This document shows positions 31,931 to 41,253 of a stretch of 64,000 nucleotides of DNA, in pieces. Origin of the DNA: Sphingobacterium sp. BN32 (GTDB lineage: Bacteria > Bacteroidota > Bacteroidia > Sphingobacteriales > Sphingobacteriaceae); assembly GCF_030503615.1 (NCBI RefSeq), contig NZ_CP129963.1:3968001-4032000 (forward strand). Direction: 5' to 3'. Made by a program: the position numbers and the translations under genes. Below the pieces are notes generated by a model. That model had not been told where the DNA came from, ran no database searches, and saw only the letters and a program-made list of their open reading frames with translations. Within the stretch, counting starts at the first letter, position 1. The number at the start of each line of letters is the position of its first letter.

Positions 31931-32362
31931 TTAGAATCCTTTGCTGTCCATATAAGTTTGAAGAATAAGCGTGGCGGATACCGTATCGACCAAACTTTTC
32001 TCTTGGCGTTTTTGTTTTTTCAGTCCCGATTGGGCGATGGCTTGAGAGGCAATCTTCGAGGTAAAGCGTTCATCAACTTCCACCACAGGAATGCTTGGAT
32101 AAGTCTTCTTTAACTTACGCATAAATCCAACGACATGCTGTGCTGATTGCGAAGGGCTTCCGTCTAGTCGCATAGGTTTTCCTACTACAAATGTTTCCAC
32201 TTGTTCGGTTGCTAAGTAATTTTGAAGGAAGTTCCAGACTTCCTCAGGGTGCACTGTAGCGAGTGCTGTAGCGATAATCTGTAAAGAATCAGAAACGGCG
32301 ATGCCGATACGTTTCGTCCCGTAATCGAAAGCCATCAATCTCATGGGCATTGTTTTCCACAA
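31931..32362 (-). CDS. ruvX: Putative pre-16S rRNA nuclease / RuvX (YqgF)
   Basis: The RNase H-like fold starts MAFDYGTKRIGIAVSD with the first catalytic Asp. The second motif reads VVEVDERFTSKIA (Glu/Asp) and the third is KSLVDTVSATLILQTYM (Asp). The true start is probably MRLMAF at 32344 or MPMRLM at 32350 rather than the upstream ATG at 32362. YqgF/RuvX acts in rRNA 5' processing and was also described as a Holliday junction resolvase. It is first of a three-gene minus-strand operon. Confidence 0.9.
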   Translation of the reverse strand: MWKTMPMRLMAFDYGTKRIGIAVSDSLQIIATALATVHPEEVWNFLQNYLATEQVETFVVGKPMRLDGSPSQSAQHVVGFMRKLKKTYPSIPVVEVDERFTSKIASQAIAQSGLKKQKRQEKSLVDTVSATLILQTYMDSKGF

Positions 32363-32442
32363 AAGTACGATTAAAGTTTGTAAGTATTCTTATTCAATGT
32401 TTCTTAAAAATCTATACTTTTGATAGAGATTAATAATAAACT

Positions 32443-33663
32443 ATGCAAAGAATCGTTTTCCTGCTACTCATCTTCGTTCCTTCGTTAATTTTTGCGCAAA
32501 ATCATGCGCAAGAAATAGCAACATATAGGAAGGAAAAGGACGCAGCCTATTTAAAAAATGAGTATGGACCGTTGAAAGCAGATCAGCTATCTTATTTAGA
32601 TTACTTCCCTGCGAACCAACAATACCTTGTAAAGGCAAAGGTTGAATTACTGCCCGATGAACCTACATTTCGGATGCCAACCTATGACGGCACATCGAAT
32701 GAGTATAAGCGCTATGCTTTATTGCATTTTGATTTGTTCGGAGCGAAGTATACCCTGACAGCCTATCAAAGTGTTGCATTATTTCAGACGGAAGCCTACA
32801 GGGATCATTTATTTGTTCCTTTTATGGACAACACGAATGGTGTTAGCAGCTATGAGGGAGGGCGATACTTGGATTTAAGTATCAAAGAGATTAGAAATAA
32901 CGAATTAACAATAGATTTTAACAAGGCCTATAATCCCTATTGCGCTTATAGCAATGGTTATAGGTGCCCACAGCCACCAAAGGATAATATCTTATCCCTG
33001 GATATCGAAGCTGGTGAAAAAAAATACAAAGGTCCTACAAACGAGAGAAAAGTGAATATATCAGCGGCAAAAAACTTTAACGACACGGAGCGAAAGATCA
33101 TCAATTCTGCTGATGATACTACGCTAATGCATGTTTATCTGATTACCCACGAGAAGGAATTGGCGGTATTGAGAAAACCATCGGAAGATTTGAAATTTGA
33201 TGATCCTTTAGTCGATAAATTGGCTTCAAGAATGTTTAAAACGGTGCAAGATCCGCAGCATAAAGGGGTGGGAATCGCAGCTCCACAGGTAGGAATCAAC
33301 AAGAATGTTATTTGGGTCCAGCGCTTCGATAAGGCTAATGAACCTTTTGAGTTTTATATTAACCCCAAGATTATCTGGCGTTCGAAACTGATCCGCATCG
33401 GTGCTGAGGGCTGCCTTTCAATTCCGGATCGCAAAGAGGATGTTGAGCGTAGCTATGCCATTCGTTTGCAATATGTGGATAGGAAGGGCAATGTTGTTGA
33501 AGAAAATATTGAAGGATTTACTGCTGTTATTTTTCAACATGAAATTGACCACCTCTATGGTATCTTATACCCGGACCGATTGGAACAGCAACTAGAAAGG
33601 ACGGGCGTACCTTTAGATCATAAAATGAAGTTTCGGCTAGAGAAAGGCCATATCATCCCTTGA
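32443..33663 (+). CDS. Exported DUF1684 / peptide deformylase fusion
   Basis: A signal peptide (RIVFLLLIFVPSLIFAQ) is followed by a DUF1684 domain (about 25-195), with YNPYCAYSNGYRCPQPPKDN typical of that family. From about 215 there is a peptide deformylase domain with all three motifs: GVGIAAPQVG (275-284), EGCLSIP (322-328) and HEIDH (366-370). Deformylases normally act in the cytoplasm on nascent chains, so the exported form is odd. It could deformylate secreted or scavenged peptides, or the metal site may serve another hydrolysis. The two-domain layout is seen directly; the role is unknown. Confidence 0.85.
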   Translation: MQRIVFLLLIFVPSLIFAQNHAQEIATYRKEKDAAYLKNEYGPLKADQLSYLDYFPANQQYLVKAKVELLPDEPTFRMPTYDGTSNEYKRYALLHFDLFGAKYTLTAYQSVALFQTEAYRDHLFVPFMDNTNGVSSYEGGRYLDLSIKEIRNNELTIDFNKAYNPYCAYSNGYRCPQPPKDNILSLDIEAGEKKYKGPTNERKVNISAAKNFNDTERKIINSADDTTLMHVYLITHEKELAVLRKPSEDLKFDDPLVDKLASRMFKTVQDPQHKGVGIAAPQVGINKNVIWVQRFDKANEPFEFYINPKIIWRSKLIRIGAEGCLSIPDRKEDVERSYAIRLQYVDRKGNVVEENIEGFTAVIFQHEIDHLYGILYPDRLEQQLERTGVPLDHKMKFRLEKGHIIP

Positions 33664-34103
33664 TTTTACTGTATTGACACACACTTCACAATAGAGCAAG
33701 TGCGCTTTTTTGCTGGGCTTTATCATATTTGTGGAGTTATCGAACTATCCTGGTAGCTAAGCGTATTCAAAGCTGCTGGCCAGCGCCTAGGAAAGGGAGG
33801 AGGCAACCTATCAAATGACAGCAATCTAAGAACGGAGGCTAAACCCATTAAAAACAGAGATTACCTAGACATAAGGTTAAAGGTTTGCTTCAAAAGGGCG
33901 GCTGGTGTTTTTCCCGATCATGATATTAATATAACAAAATTTTCACTATGTCGTAGGGAGAACACCTATTTTCGATATCGGACGTGATCATTTTCACCCA
34001 TATTACTTTTGAAGCTAGACAGGCAAGGAACGGTCTGCCTACCGAATTTCGGTCCGGTAGAGAGAAGCGTTCAAAAGATGTTTGCGAATGGAATTGGAGT
34101 CCT
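33664..34103. other. Intergenic region, hairpin near the helicase stop
   Basis: About 440 nt without a convincing gene. At 34039-34060, CTACCG can pair with CGGTAG, or ACCGAA with TTCGGT, two alternative folds. They could end the minus-strand helicase gene. The remainder is unremarkable. Confidence 0.4.
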
Positions 34104-35210
34104 TTATTTGTTGGTCAGTTGACGTCCGATCAGCTTCTGAATCTTCAACAGCAATGACTTTTCCTCAGGGCTACAAAAAGAGTGCGCCTCTCCTGTCTTT
34201 CCTGCTCGGCCTGTCCTTCCAATGCGATGCACGTACGTTTCTGCGTCTTCCGGAAGATCGTAGTTGATGACCATGGGAAGTTCCTTGATGTCGATTCCTC
34301 TTGCTGCAATATCTGTTGCCAACATCACATCTACTTTACCTTCTTTAAAGGAATTTAACGCTTTTTGACGAGCGTTCTGCGTTTTGTTCCCGTGAATACT
34401 GACCGCAGTGATGCCGTACTTCAATAATTTTTTTGACAAGCGATCAGCGCCGTGCTTCGTGCGCAGAAAAACAAGTGTTTGCTGACCCGTCCTTCTAGTA
34501 AGGAATTGCTTAAGTAGCGTTGTTTTCTCCGTTTTATCCACTAGATAGACCGACTGGTTTATAGTTGGTAGAGTTGAAGAAACAGGAGAAACTGCGATTT
34601 CTTTTGGATGCTGCATCATTTCTTTGGCCAGTTTGCGAATACCCTGGGGCATCGTCGCAGAAAACAGTAGGGTCTGATGCTTTTTCGGGAGAGCAGACAT
34701 TATTTTTTTTATATCATGCAGGAATCCCATATCGAGCATATTATCTGCCTCATCCAAGACTAAGCAAGCAACCTTTGAAATGTTTAGGTGCCCTTGAGCG
34801 TGCAAATCGAGCAGTCTTCCAGGAGTCGCTACGATTAGGTCGACTCCTTCTTTCAACTTGGCAACTTGTTGCTGCTGAGATACACCACCAAAGATCGCCA
34901 AATGTCGCAATGGCAGGGCATTGGCGAAGCTTGATAGACTTTCTGAGACTTGCACAGCAAGTTCGCGCGTAGGAACAATGACCAGCGCTCTAGGATGGCT
35001 GCGATCATCTTTTGCAGTATGCAAAAGATGTAATATAGGAAGTGCGAATGCAGCCGTTTTACCGGTACCGGTCTGGGCGCAAGCAATGATATCGTGTCCT
35101 TTTAATATCAGCGGGACTGCCCGACTCTGAATTTCCGTAGGTTCCTGATAGCCTGTCTTCTGAATAGCTTTCAATAAGGGCGCTATGATTCCCATGTTTT
35201 TAAACGTCAT
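34104..35210 (-). CDS. DEAD-box ATP-dependent RNA helicase (RhlE-like)
   Basis: Motifs are complete: Q motif EPTEIQ, Walker A AQTGTGKT (44-51), PTRELA, VLDEADNMLDMGF, SAT in FSATMPQ, and late ATDIAARGIDIKELP with HRIGRTGRAGK. The protein unwinds short RNA duplexes and acts in ribosome assembly or mRNA turnover. At 368 residues it has only the helicase core without the basic tail seen in longer RhlE proteins. The gene stands alone. Confidence 0.95.
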   Translation of the reverse strand: MTFKNMGIIAPLLKAIQKTGYQEPTEIQSRAVPLILKGHDIIACAQTGTGKTAAFALPILHLLHTAKDDRSHPRALVIVPTRELAVQVSESLSSFANALPLRHLAIFGGVSQQQQVAKLKEGVDLIVATPGRLLDLHAQGHLNISKVACLVLDEADNMLDMGFLHDIKKIMSALPKKHQTLLFSATMPQGIRKLAKEMMQHPKEIAVSPVSSTLPTINQSVYLVDKTEKTTLLKQFLTRRTGQQTLVFLRTKHGADRLSKKLLKYGITAVSIHGNKTQNARQKALNSFKEGKVDVMLATDIAARGIDIKELPMVINYDLPEDAETYVHRIGRTGRAGKTGEAHSFCSPEEKSLLLKIQKLIGRQLTNK

Positions 35211-35427
35211 TAAAATATTTCTTTAGTTAGGTCGCTATTGGGATCAATTTGAGTTGGGGCTTAGGCAAGGCTCCGTCGCTAGCGTTTGCTTTTGCTCTAC
35301 ACTGTTTCTAGAATCACTAAGACATCTGTCCCGAACGACTGGAAAAGATATGCTTTCCCTCTTTGGGTATATACCAGCCCTACTGTTGTGTTCATGAACC
35401 GATTCTTTCGAGCGTGCGCGCAGAGCA

Positions 35428-36513
35428 TTAGCTGTCCACATGCGACATCCTTCTCAAAGTTTCTACATGGGATGCAAAGGCCCCGCGCAGCGTTTTAAAT
35501 TCGGTATATGGAATATTGAATTCTTGACAGGTTGCTATAACGATGCGATTGATCGCCGGATAATGGGTATGACTCACTTTTGGAAAAAGGTGATGCTCGA
35601 CTTGAAAGTTCAATCCTCCGAGCAACCACGTCAAGTATTTATTGTCAGTAGCAAAGTTAGCAGTGGATTGAATCTGATGAACCATCCAGTCTTCCGGCAC
35701 CCTCCTAGTCGTCAAGGTCTTAAACTCGGTTTCCGTCACAACGTGAGCCAACTGAAATATGGTGGCAAGACTGATTCCACAGGCCATACCTGCTACCATC
35801 AACCCAATCAGCGTGGGAATTATTCCTAACAGGCAGCAAGGAACGATTAAAAAAAGAAAGAAATGAATACACTTGCTTAACCAGAAAATACGTTTTTCTT
35901 TCAGGGGAAAGTCAAATTTATCGGCGCTCACTCCCATTCGTTGCCGGAAATATTTTTCATAATCCTGATAAAAGATCCAGGCCAAATAAGAAATACTATA
36001 CAAAAATGGGAAATACCATCTCTGGTATCGATGATGCTTTTTGAGGGGCTGGTCCGGATGGATTCGCATGAACTTGATCTCTATATCATGGTCCTCTCCA
36101 TCGATATTCGTATAGGTGTGGTGGGCAATGTTGTGTTTTAATTTCCAAAAGTAGATATTTCCACCAAGTAGATTCAGTGAATAGGAAAGCAAGGTATTCA
36201 GCTTTTTATCACTACTAAATGTATCATGACCGGCGTCGTGCATGATGTTGAATCCGATAGCCGCGAGATTTAGCCCCAAGAGCATGCACAATAGCAGTTG
36301 GAGTGACCAATGAGCAATGTTGAACAGCAGCAGCGCATATAGGCCGATTAGCGTGATCAGTAAGATAGCGGCCTTTAAGAAGAGGCGGCGGTTGCCCGTT
36401 TTTTTCTTATGGTGATCCGTAAAATAACGGTGTATCCTAGCTTTCAAAGTCTGCGAAAACGAAGAACTGTCTTTACAAAATTTAACGGAAGGTTTATTGA
36501 GGGTTGATTTCAT
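35428..36513 (-). CDS. Membrane fatty acid desaturase
   Basis: Three histidine boxes of a di-iron desaturase are present: HDAGHD (92-97), HNIAHH (127-132) and QVEHHLFP near residue 317. Two pairs of hydrophobic segments surround them (e.g. LLITLIGLYALLLF and KCIHFFLFLIVPCCLLG). It introduces double bonds into membrane fatty acids using electrons from a ferredoxin or cytochrome b5-like donor, often in cold response. The regiospecificity cannot be read from sequence. It is similar to linoleoyl-CoA desaturase-type proteins. It is followed 350 nt upstream by the cold-shock gene, which fits but does not prove cold regulation. Confidence 0.9.
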   Translation of the reverse strand: MKSTLNKPSVKFCKDSSSFSQTLKARIHRYFTDHHKKKTGNRRLFLKAAILLITLIGLYALLLFNIAHWSLQLLLCMLLGLNLAAIGFNIMHDAGHDTFSSDKKLNTLLSYSLNLLGGNIYFWKLKHNIAHHTYTNIDGEDHDIEIKFMRIHPDQPLKKHHRYQRWYFPFLYSISYLAWIFYQDYEKYFRQRMGVSADKFDFPLKEKRIFWLSKCIHFFLFLIVPCCLLGIIPTLIGLMVAGMACGISLATIFQLAHVVTETEFKTLTTRRVPEDWMVHQIQSTANFATDNKYLTWLLGGLNFQVEHHLFPKVSHTHYPAINRIVIATCQEFNIPYTEFKTLRGAFASHVETLRRMSHVDS

Positions 36514-36869
36514 TCAAGAGTTGTATTAAGTTGAGATCGAAGATGGGGCGACAGGGACGCTCACTGGAGCATGGGTTGCTGCGCTGGCCACAATAGGCTT
36601 GTTAAGTATCAATTGACTACACTTTTTGTATTCCAAAACGGTAAAAACACGAGCGGCGAGTGGAGTAGGCACGGATAAATCCTAACGAACAAAAATTGCT
36701 CATTAATTTAGATGCGCGGAAAAAACTGGGAAATGGGATGGTAAAGATGATTAAAGGTATAATTGATCGTTCAGGATCGGTCTCCATAGTTACATAACGT
36801 TATCAAATAAGACTGCAGCAGAAGCAATATTGCTAATGCCGCAGCCCTAACATCGCAAGATGGAGTTTC
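36514..36869. other. Intergenic region, nothing specific seen
   Basis: 355 nt between the desaturase and the cold-shock gene. No gene, repeat or strong hairpin was found beyond a few short palindromes. Confidence 0.4.
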
Positions 36870-37061
36870 TTATGCGATACGGACGTTAACTGCATTGAGC
36901 CCTTTTTGCCCTCTTTCCACGTCGTATGTAACCAAATCGTTTTCTCTAATATCGTCTCTTAGTCCGGTCGAGTGTACGAAAATTTCCTGACTACCGTCTT
37001 CTGGGCTAATAAATCCAAAACCTTTCGTGTTGTTAAAGAACTTAACTTTTCCTTGTGCCAT
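36870..37061 (-). CDS. Cold-shock domain protein
   Basis: A 63-residue single cold-shock domain, MAQGKVKFFNNTKGFGFISPEDG, with the RNP1 motif KGFGFI and RNP2-like IFVHST. It binds single-stranded RNA and DNA and prevents secondary structure. Complete and typical. The 5' leader is AT-rich, as common for mRNAs of this family. Confidence 0.95.
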   Translation of the reverse strand: MAQGKVKFFNNTKGFGFISPEDGSQEIFVHSTGLRDDIRENDLVTYDVERGQKGLNAVNVRIA

Positions 37062-37802
37062 TGTATTGTGTTTAAAATAAAAAAAATCATGCTTGACTAC
37101 CGTGAATCAACGGTAACAAAATTAATCGACTTGTTTAAAAAGAAAGGGGAGCGAATCAGTGAATCCGAATAATTTGGATCGGTGCTACATCTTTTAGATT
37201 GAAACAAACTTAGCAGCTGAAAATCGCGAAACTAAAAGGGAAAAGTAAACTGATCGCGTTCAGAAAAGCATTGGCAGAGCCTGATTATTCACAATGATAA
37301 CTAAAACTTTTGATTATACAACATTTTTTTCTTTTTTATTTCAACTAATCGATCAGCATGATGCTCTTTTTCGGCCTGTCCCTGCTCATAGACTTGTTGA
37401 AATAATGCTAGGCTCTTCGGATCGATAAAAGACACTAAGGGGCGTCTCACGCACGTAAAATTCAAACATCCTAGCAATCCTATCATCGGTTTGGCGAACT
37501 GCCCAGCCGTAAAATTTTTCCTTCGCGCCGGTTTGTTTTATTCATCCTGCTCTAGTGGTTATCGCGAATTACCCTGCTGAATGTAACATTGCCGTAAACC
37601 TTAATACGTGGAGGTTGAAAGCTCGATTTCCCAGATGAGACCTCATTCTACCGCTCCAACAATAATTGAAGTAGCGAAGGGATCAACCGTCCTATAGCTT
37701 AAAAGTTGAAACTTTTATGCGCCACTAAACCAAAAGAATTAGAAAAAAAATTGTTAGTTAATGAAATGCTTCCTATCTTCGAATGTGGCATTTTACTAAT
37801 AA
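37062..37802. other. Intergenic region with two doubtful small ORFs
   Basis: Two short frames might be genes. On the plus strand, ATG 37089 opens 27 codons (MLDYRESTVTKLIDLF to SESE, stop 37172) with a protein-like composition. On the minus strand 37486-37301 encodes 61 residues (MIGLLGCLNFTCVRRP... with YEQGQAEKEHHADRLVEIKKKK). Neither has a clear ribosome binding site or a known family. Confidence 0.3.
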
Positions 37803-37806
37803 CCAA

Positions 37807-37980
37807 CCGGTGACGTAACCGGAATAACTTAAATCAAGTTGATAAATTTTCTATAGACGTTGGTACGCTGTCTTGCGTGTGACGCTCCAGATATACGAGC
37901 TGTTAATCCACTCTCGGGAATAGGTTGACGGGATTTCCCTGAACAGAATCAACTTCAAAAACACTTCGGTTACGTAACCG
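37807..37980 (+). promoter_or_regulatory. Two palindromic operator-like sites upstream of the susC-like gene
   Basis: CCGGTGACGTAACCGG at 37807-37822 (one mismatch) and CGGTTACGTAACCG at 37967-37980 (perfect palindrome) share the core GACGTAACCG/TACGTAACCG and are 158 bp apart. The second ends 30 nt upstream of the susC ATG. Central CG palindromes of this kind are typical of LacI-family operators, and a pair would permit DNA looping. No LacI-type gene lies in the window, so the regulator is unknown. Confidence 0.55.
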
Positions 37981-38010
37981 GAAAATATTAATAACCAATT
38001 TATACAAATT

Positions 38011-41000
38011 ATGAGCAACAAACCAGCATGCGCTAAATCCCATTTCTACCGAGGATTTAGAACATTAAAAATCGCAACACGACAGCGGCTTGTCCTGCTA
38101 TCATTTCCTTTAGTATTTCTGGGAATCCCTCCGAGCACCCTTTACGCCCACTCCAGCAGTCGTTTGATTAGCCTACAAACAGCACAGGGTATTGTGAAGG
38201 ACAAAGATGGAAAGCCCATTGAAGGAGCGACCGTAACAATCCGCGGCACTTCTGTGGGAACACAGACCGATCGCAACGGGCATTTTATGTTTCCCAATTT
38301 AGAGAAGGGCAGTGTTTTAGTGTTCAGTTTTACCGGATACTTGACGCAGGAAGTCACTCTCGAGAATCAAAAAAGCATCGATATTGTGCTTGTTGAAGAT
38401 CCTGAAGCATTGGAGGAGGTCGTAGTCGTTGCCTTTGGAACGCAGAAAAAGACGGATATGGTGGGCTCTGTAACACAAATTAAGCCTAACAACCTACGGG
38501 TTCCCAGTAGTAATTTGACCACGGCTCTGGCAGGACAAGCCGCAGGTATCATTGCCTTTCAAAGAAGTGGTGAACCGGGGATGGATAATGCTGATTTCTT
38601 TATTCGCGGGGTGACATCCTTTGGTACGGGGAAAGTGGATCCTTTGATTTTAATTGATGGAGTTGAATTAAGTGTTACGGAACTTGCGCGACTACGTCCC
38701 GATGATATCGAGAGCTTTTCGATCATGAAAGATGCGACTTCCACCGCTTTATATGGCGCTCGCGGAGCCAACGGTGTAATATTCGTAACAACAAAGCAGG
38801 GTAAGGAGGGAAAAGCTAACATTTCTTTGCGCGCAGAAGGATCTGTATCTGCTCCAACAAGTAATGTTGAATTAGCCGATCCAGTTACATACATGGAACT
38901 TTATAACAATGCTTTGGTTTCACGTGACCCTTTCGCCGAACCCCTCTATACACAAGAAAAAATCGAATCGACACGTGAGGGTTTACACCCCATTATATTT
39001 CCAGCGGTTGATTGGCGTTCTGCTCTCTTTAAAGATCAAACGTTTAATCATCGATACAACTTGAACGTGACGGGTGGCGGAAAAGTTGCTCGTTACTATG
39101 TTGCCGGATCGTTTGCGCAAGATAACGGTATGCTACGTGTTGACGGTAAAAACAACTTCAATAACAACGTCGATTTAAAGAGCTACACCCTACGCGCCAA
39201 TGTCAACATCGATCTGACAAAAAGCACAGAATTAATTGTCCGCCTTAATGGAAACTTTGATAATTATACAGGTCCGATTGAAGGTGGTGGTGCCATGTAT
39301 AACAAAGTCGTTCGCGCAAATCCTGTAGATTTCGTCCCTTTCTATCCAGTGGATGATTTACATAGCCATATCGAACACATCATGTTTGGCGGCTTGCGAG
39401 AACGCGCATTCTTAAATCCGTATGCCGACATGGTTAAAGGCTACAAAGATTACGATCGTTCGCTGATGATGGCGCAGATGGAGATAAAGCAGAACTTATC
39501 GTTTTTAACGGAAGGGTTGCGCTTTCGCTCCATGTTCAATACCAACAGAATCTCCCGATACGATATCGAACGCGCATATAAACCTTTCTTCTACGAATTA
39601 GCCTATTACGATCGTCGAACTTTAGATTATGTGGTTTCTATAACGAATGAAAACTCAGGGGAGGAATTTTTAAGTTTCGGTCTTGACAACGAGCTTCGTG
39701 CTCAAAACTCCGTTTTTTACATGGAGAATGCAATTGATTACTCGCGAACGTTCAATGAGAAACATAGTATTAGTGCTTTATTGGTAAATATCCTCCGTTC
39801 TAGCACCAACGCCGTTGCAGGAAGTCTACAGCTTTCCTTACCCTCAAGAAATTTTGGATTATCAGGCCGTACAACTTATTCTTATGATAATCGCTACTAT
39901 GCCGAAGTGAACTTCGGTTATAACGGCTCAGAACGCTTTCACGAAAGCCATCGATACGGATTTTTCCCTTCATTTGGATTGGCTTGGAGCATTTCCAACG
40001 AGAAATTTTGGGAACCTTTAAAAGGCAAAATTAACAATCTTCGCCTACGCGGTACTTACGGATTAGTAGGAAATGACGCTATCGGCTCGGCTACAGATCG
40101 TTTCTTTTATTTATCCAACGTGGTAATGAATGATGCCTCCAAAGGATTTACTTTTGGAAGAGAATATGGTACTACTCAACCTGGAATCAATGTAACACGT
40201 TATTCAAATCCCGACATTACTTGGGAAACGTCCTATAAGACAAATCTGGCTCTAGAATTAGGTCTATTTAATAAGGTTAATATTCAAGCGGACTTCTTCA
40301 AAGAAGAAAGAAAAGATATATTGATGAACCGCTCGGCAATTCCCACAACGATGGGTCTGTCGGCTGCTGTTCGCGCGAATGTCGGTCGTGCCTCCGGACA
40401 GGGAATGGATATGTCAGTCGACTATTCAGAAAACTTTTCAAACGGTTTTTGGATGCAACTTCGAGGGAACTTCACTTATGCAAAAAGCAAATACTTAGCT
40501 TATGAAGAGCCTATTTATGAAAAAGAATGGTGGAAGTCGCGCTTAGGATATTCGATTCATCAGCCTTGGGGATATATTGCTGAACGCCTATTCGTTGATG
40601 ACAGTGAAGTGGCGAATTCACCGAGTCAACAATTTGGCTCCACCAATGTTGCCGGTGATATCAAATATAAAGATGTCAATGGCGATGGTTTAATAACCAC
40701 ATTGGATCAGGTTCCAATCGGATTCCCTACTATTCCAGAGATTATTTATGGAGGCGGATTCTCTGTTGGCTATAAAAACTTTGATATTTCGGCATTCTTC
40801 CAAGGTTCTGCACGTTCGTCCTTTTGGACTGGCGGGGTCGTAGATGGAGTTACCGGACCAGCCAATGTCCAACCTTTTGTTGGCGGAAAACAAATCCTAA
40901 AAGCGTTTTCAGATAGTCATTTCTCTATGGAGAATCAAGATCTATATGCGCTATGGCCACGCTTAAGCACACAAAATCAAGCCAATAATACGCAGTTAAG

Positions 41001-41235
41001 CACATGGTGGCTAAATAATGGCGCATTCGTACGGTTAAAACAAGCAGAGATTGGTTATTCGTTACCAGATCGCTTGGCAAAAAGACTTTATACGGATAAG
41101 TTAAGAATTTACGCAAGTGGTACGAACCTGTTTTTAATAAGTGGTTTCAAATTATGGGATATCGAAATGGGCGGAAACGGTCTTGGCTACCCCTTGCAAA
41201 GAGTTGTCAATTTTGGAATCAACCTATCCTTTTAA
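38011..41235 (+). CDS. SusC/RagA TonB-linked outer-membrane transporter
   Basis: A long N-terminus with a hydrophobic segment (to about 47) leads into a carboxypeptidase-regulatory-like domain (57-130), the TonB box EEVVVVAFG (135-143), the plug and a barrel ending FGINLSF. There is no STN domain, so it is not sigma-linked like the locus at 23731. It is first of a five-gene glycan operon and probably repressed through the palindromes upstream. It imports fragments made or captured by the downstream SusD and surface lipoproteins. Confidence 0.95.
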   Translation: MSNKPACAKSHFYRGFRTLKIATRQRLVLLSFPLVFLGIPPSTLYAHSSSRLISLQTAQGIVKDKDGKPIEGATVTIRGTSVGTQTDRNGHFMFPNLEKGSVLVFSFTGYLTQEVTLENQKSIDIVLVEDPEALEEVVVVAFGTQKKTDMVGSVTQIKPNNLRVPSSNLTTALAGQAAGIIAFQRSGEPGMDNADFFIRGVTSFGTGKVDPLILIDGVELSVTELARLRPDDIESFSIMKDATSTALYGARGANGVIFVTTKQGKEGKANISLRAEGSVSAPTSNVELADPVTYMELYNNALVSRDPFAEPLYTQEKIESTREGLHPIIFPAVDWRSALFKDQTFNHRYNLNVTGGGKVARYYVAGSFAQDNGMLRVDGKNNFNNNVDLKSYTLRANVNIDLTKSTELIVRLNGNFDNYTGPIEGGGAMYNKVVRANPVDFVPFYPVDDLHSHIEHIMFGGLRERAFLNPYADMVKGYKDYDRSLMMAQMEIKQNLSFLTEGLRFRSMFNTNRISRYDIERAYKPFFYELAYYDRRTLDYVVSITNENSGEEFLSFGLDNELRAQNSVFYMENAIDYSRTFNEKHSISALLVNILRSSTNAVAGSLQLSLPSRNFGLSGRTTYSYDNRYYAEVNFGYNGSERFHESHRYGFFPSFGLAWSISNEKFWEPLKGKINNLRLRGTYGLVGNDAIGSATDRFFYLSNVVMNDASKGFTFGREYGTTQPGINVTRYSNPDITWETSYKTNLALELGLFNKVNIQADFFKEERKDILMNRSAIPTTMGLSAAVRANVGRASGQGMDMSVDYSENFSNGFWMQLRGNFTYAKSKYLAYEEPIYEKEWWKSRLGYSIHQPWGYIAERLFVDDSEVANSPSQQFGSTNVAGDIKYKDVNGDGLITTLDQVPIGFPTIPEIIYGGGFSVGYKNFDISAFFQGSARSSFWTGGVVDGVTGPANVQPFVGGKQILKAFSDSHFSMENQDLYALWPRLSTQNQANNTQLSTWWLNNGAFVRLKQAEIGYSLPDRLAKRLYTDKLRIYASGTNLFLISGFKLWDIEMGGNGLGYPLQRVVNFGINLSF

Positions 41236-41253
41236 CCTATTAAATCTGTAATT

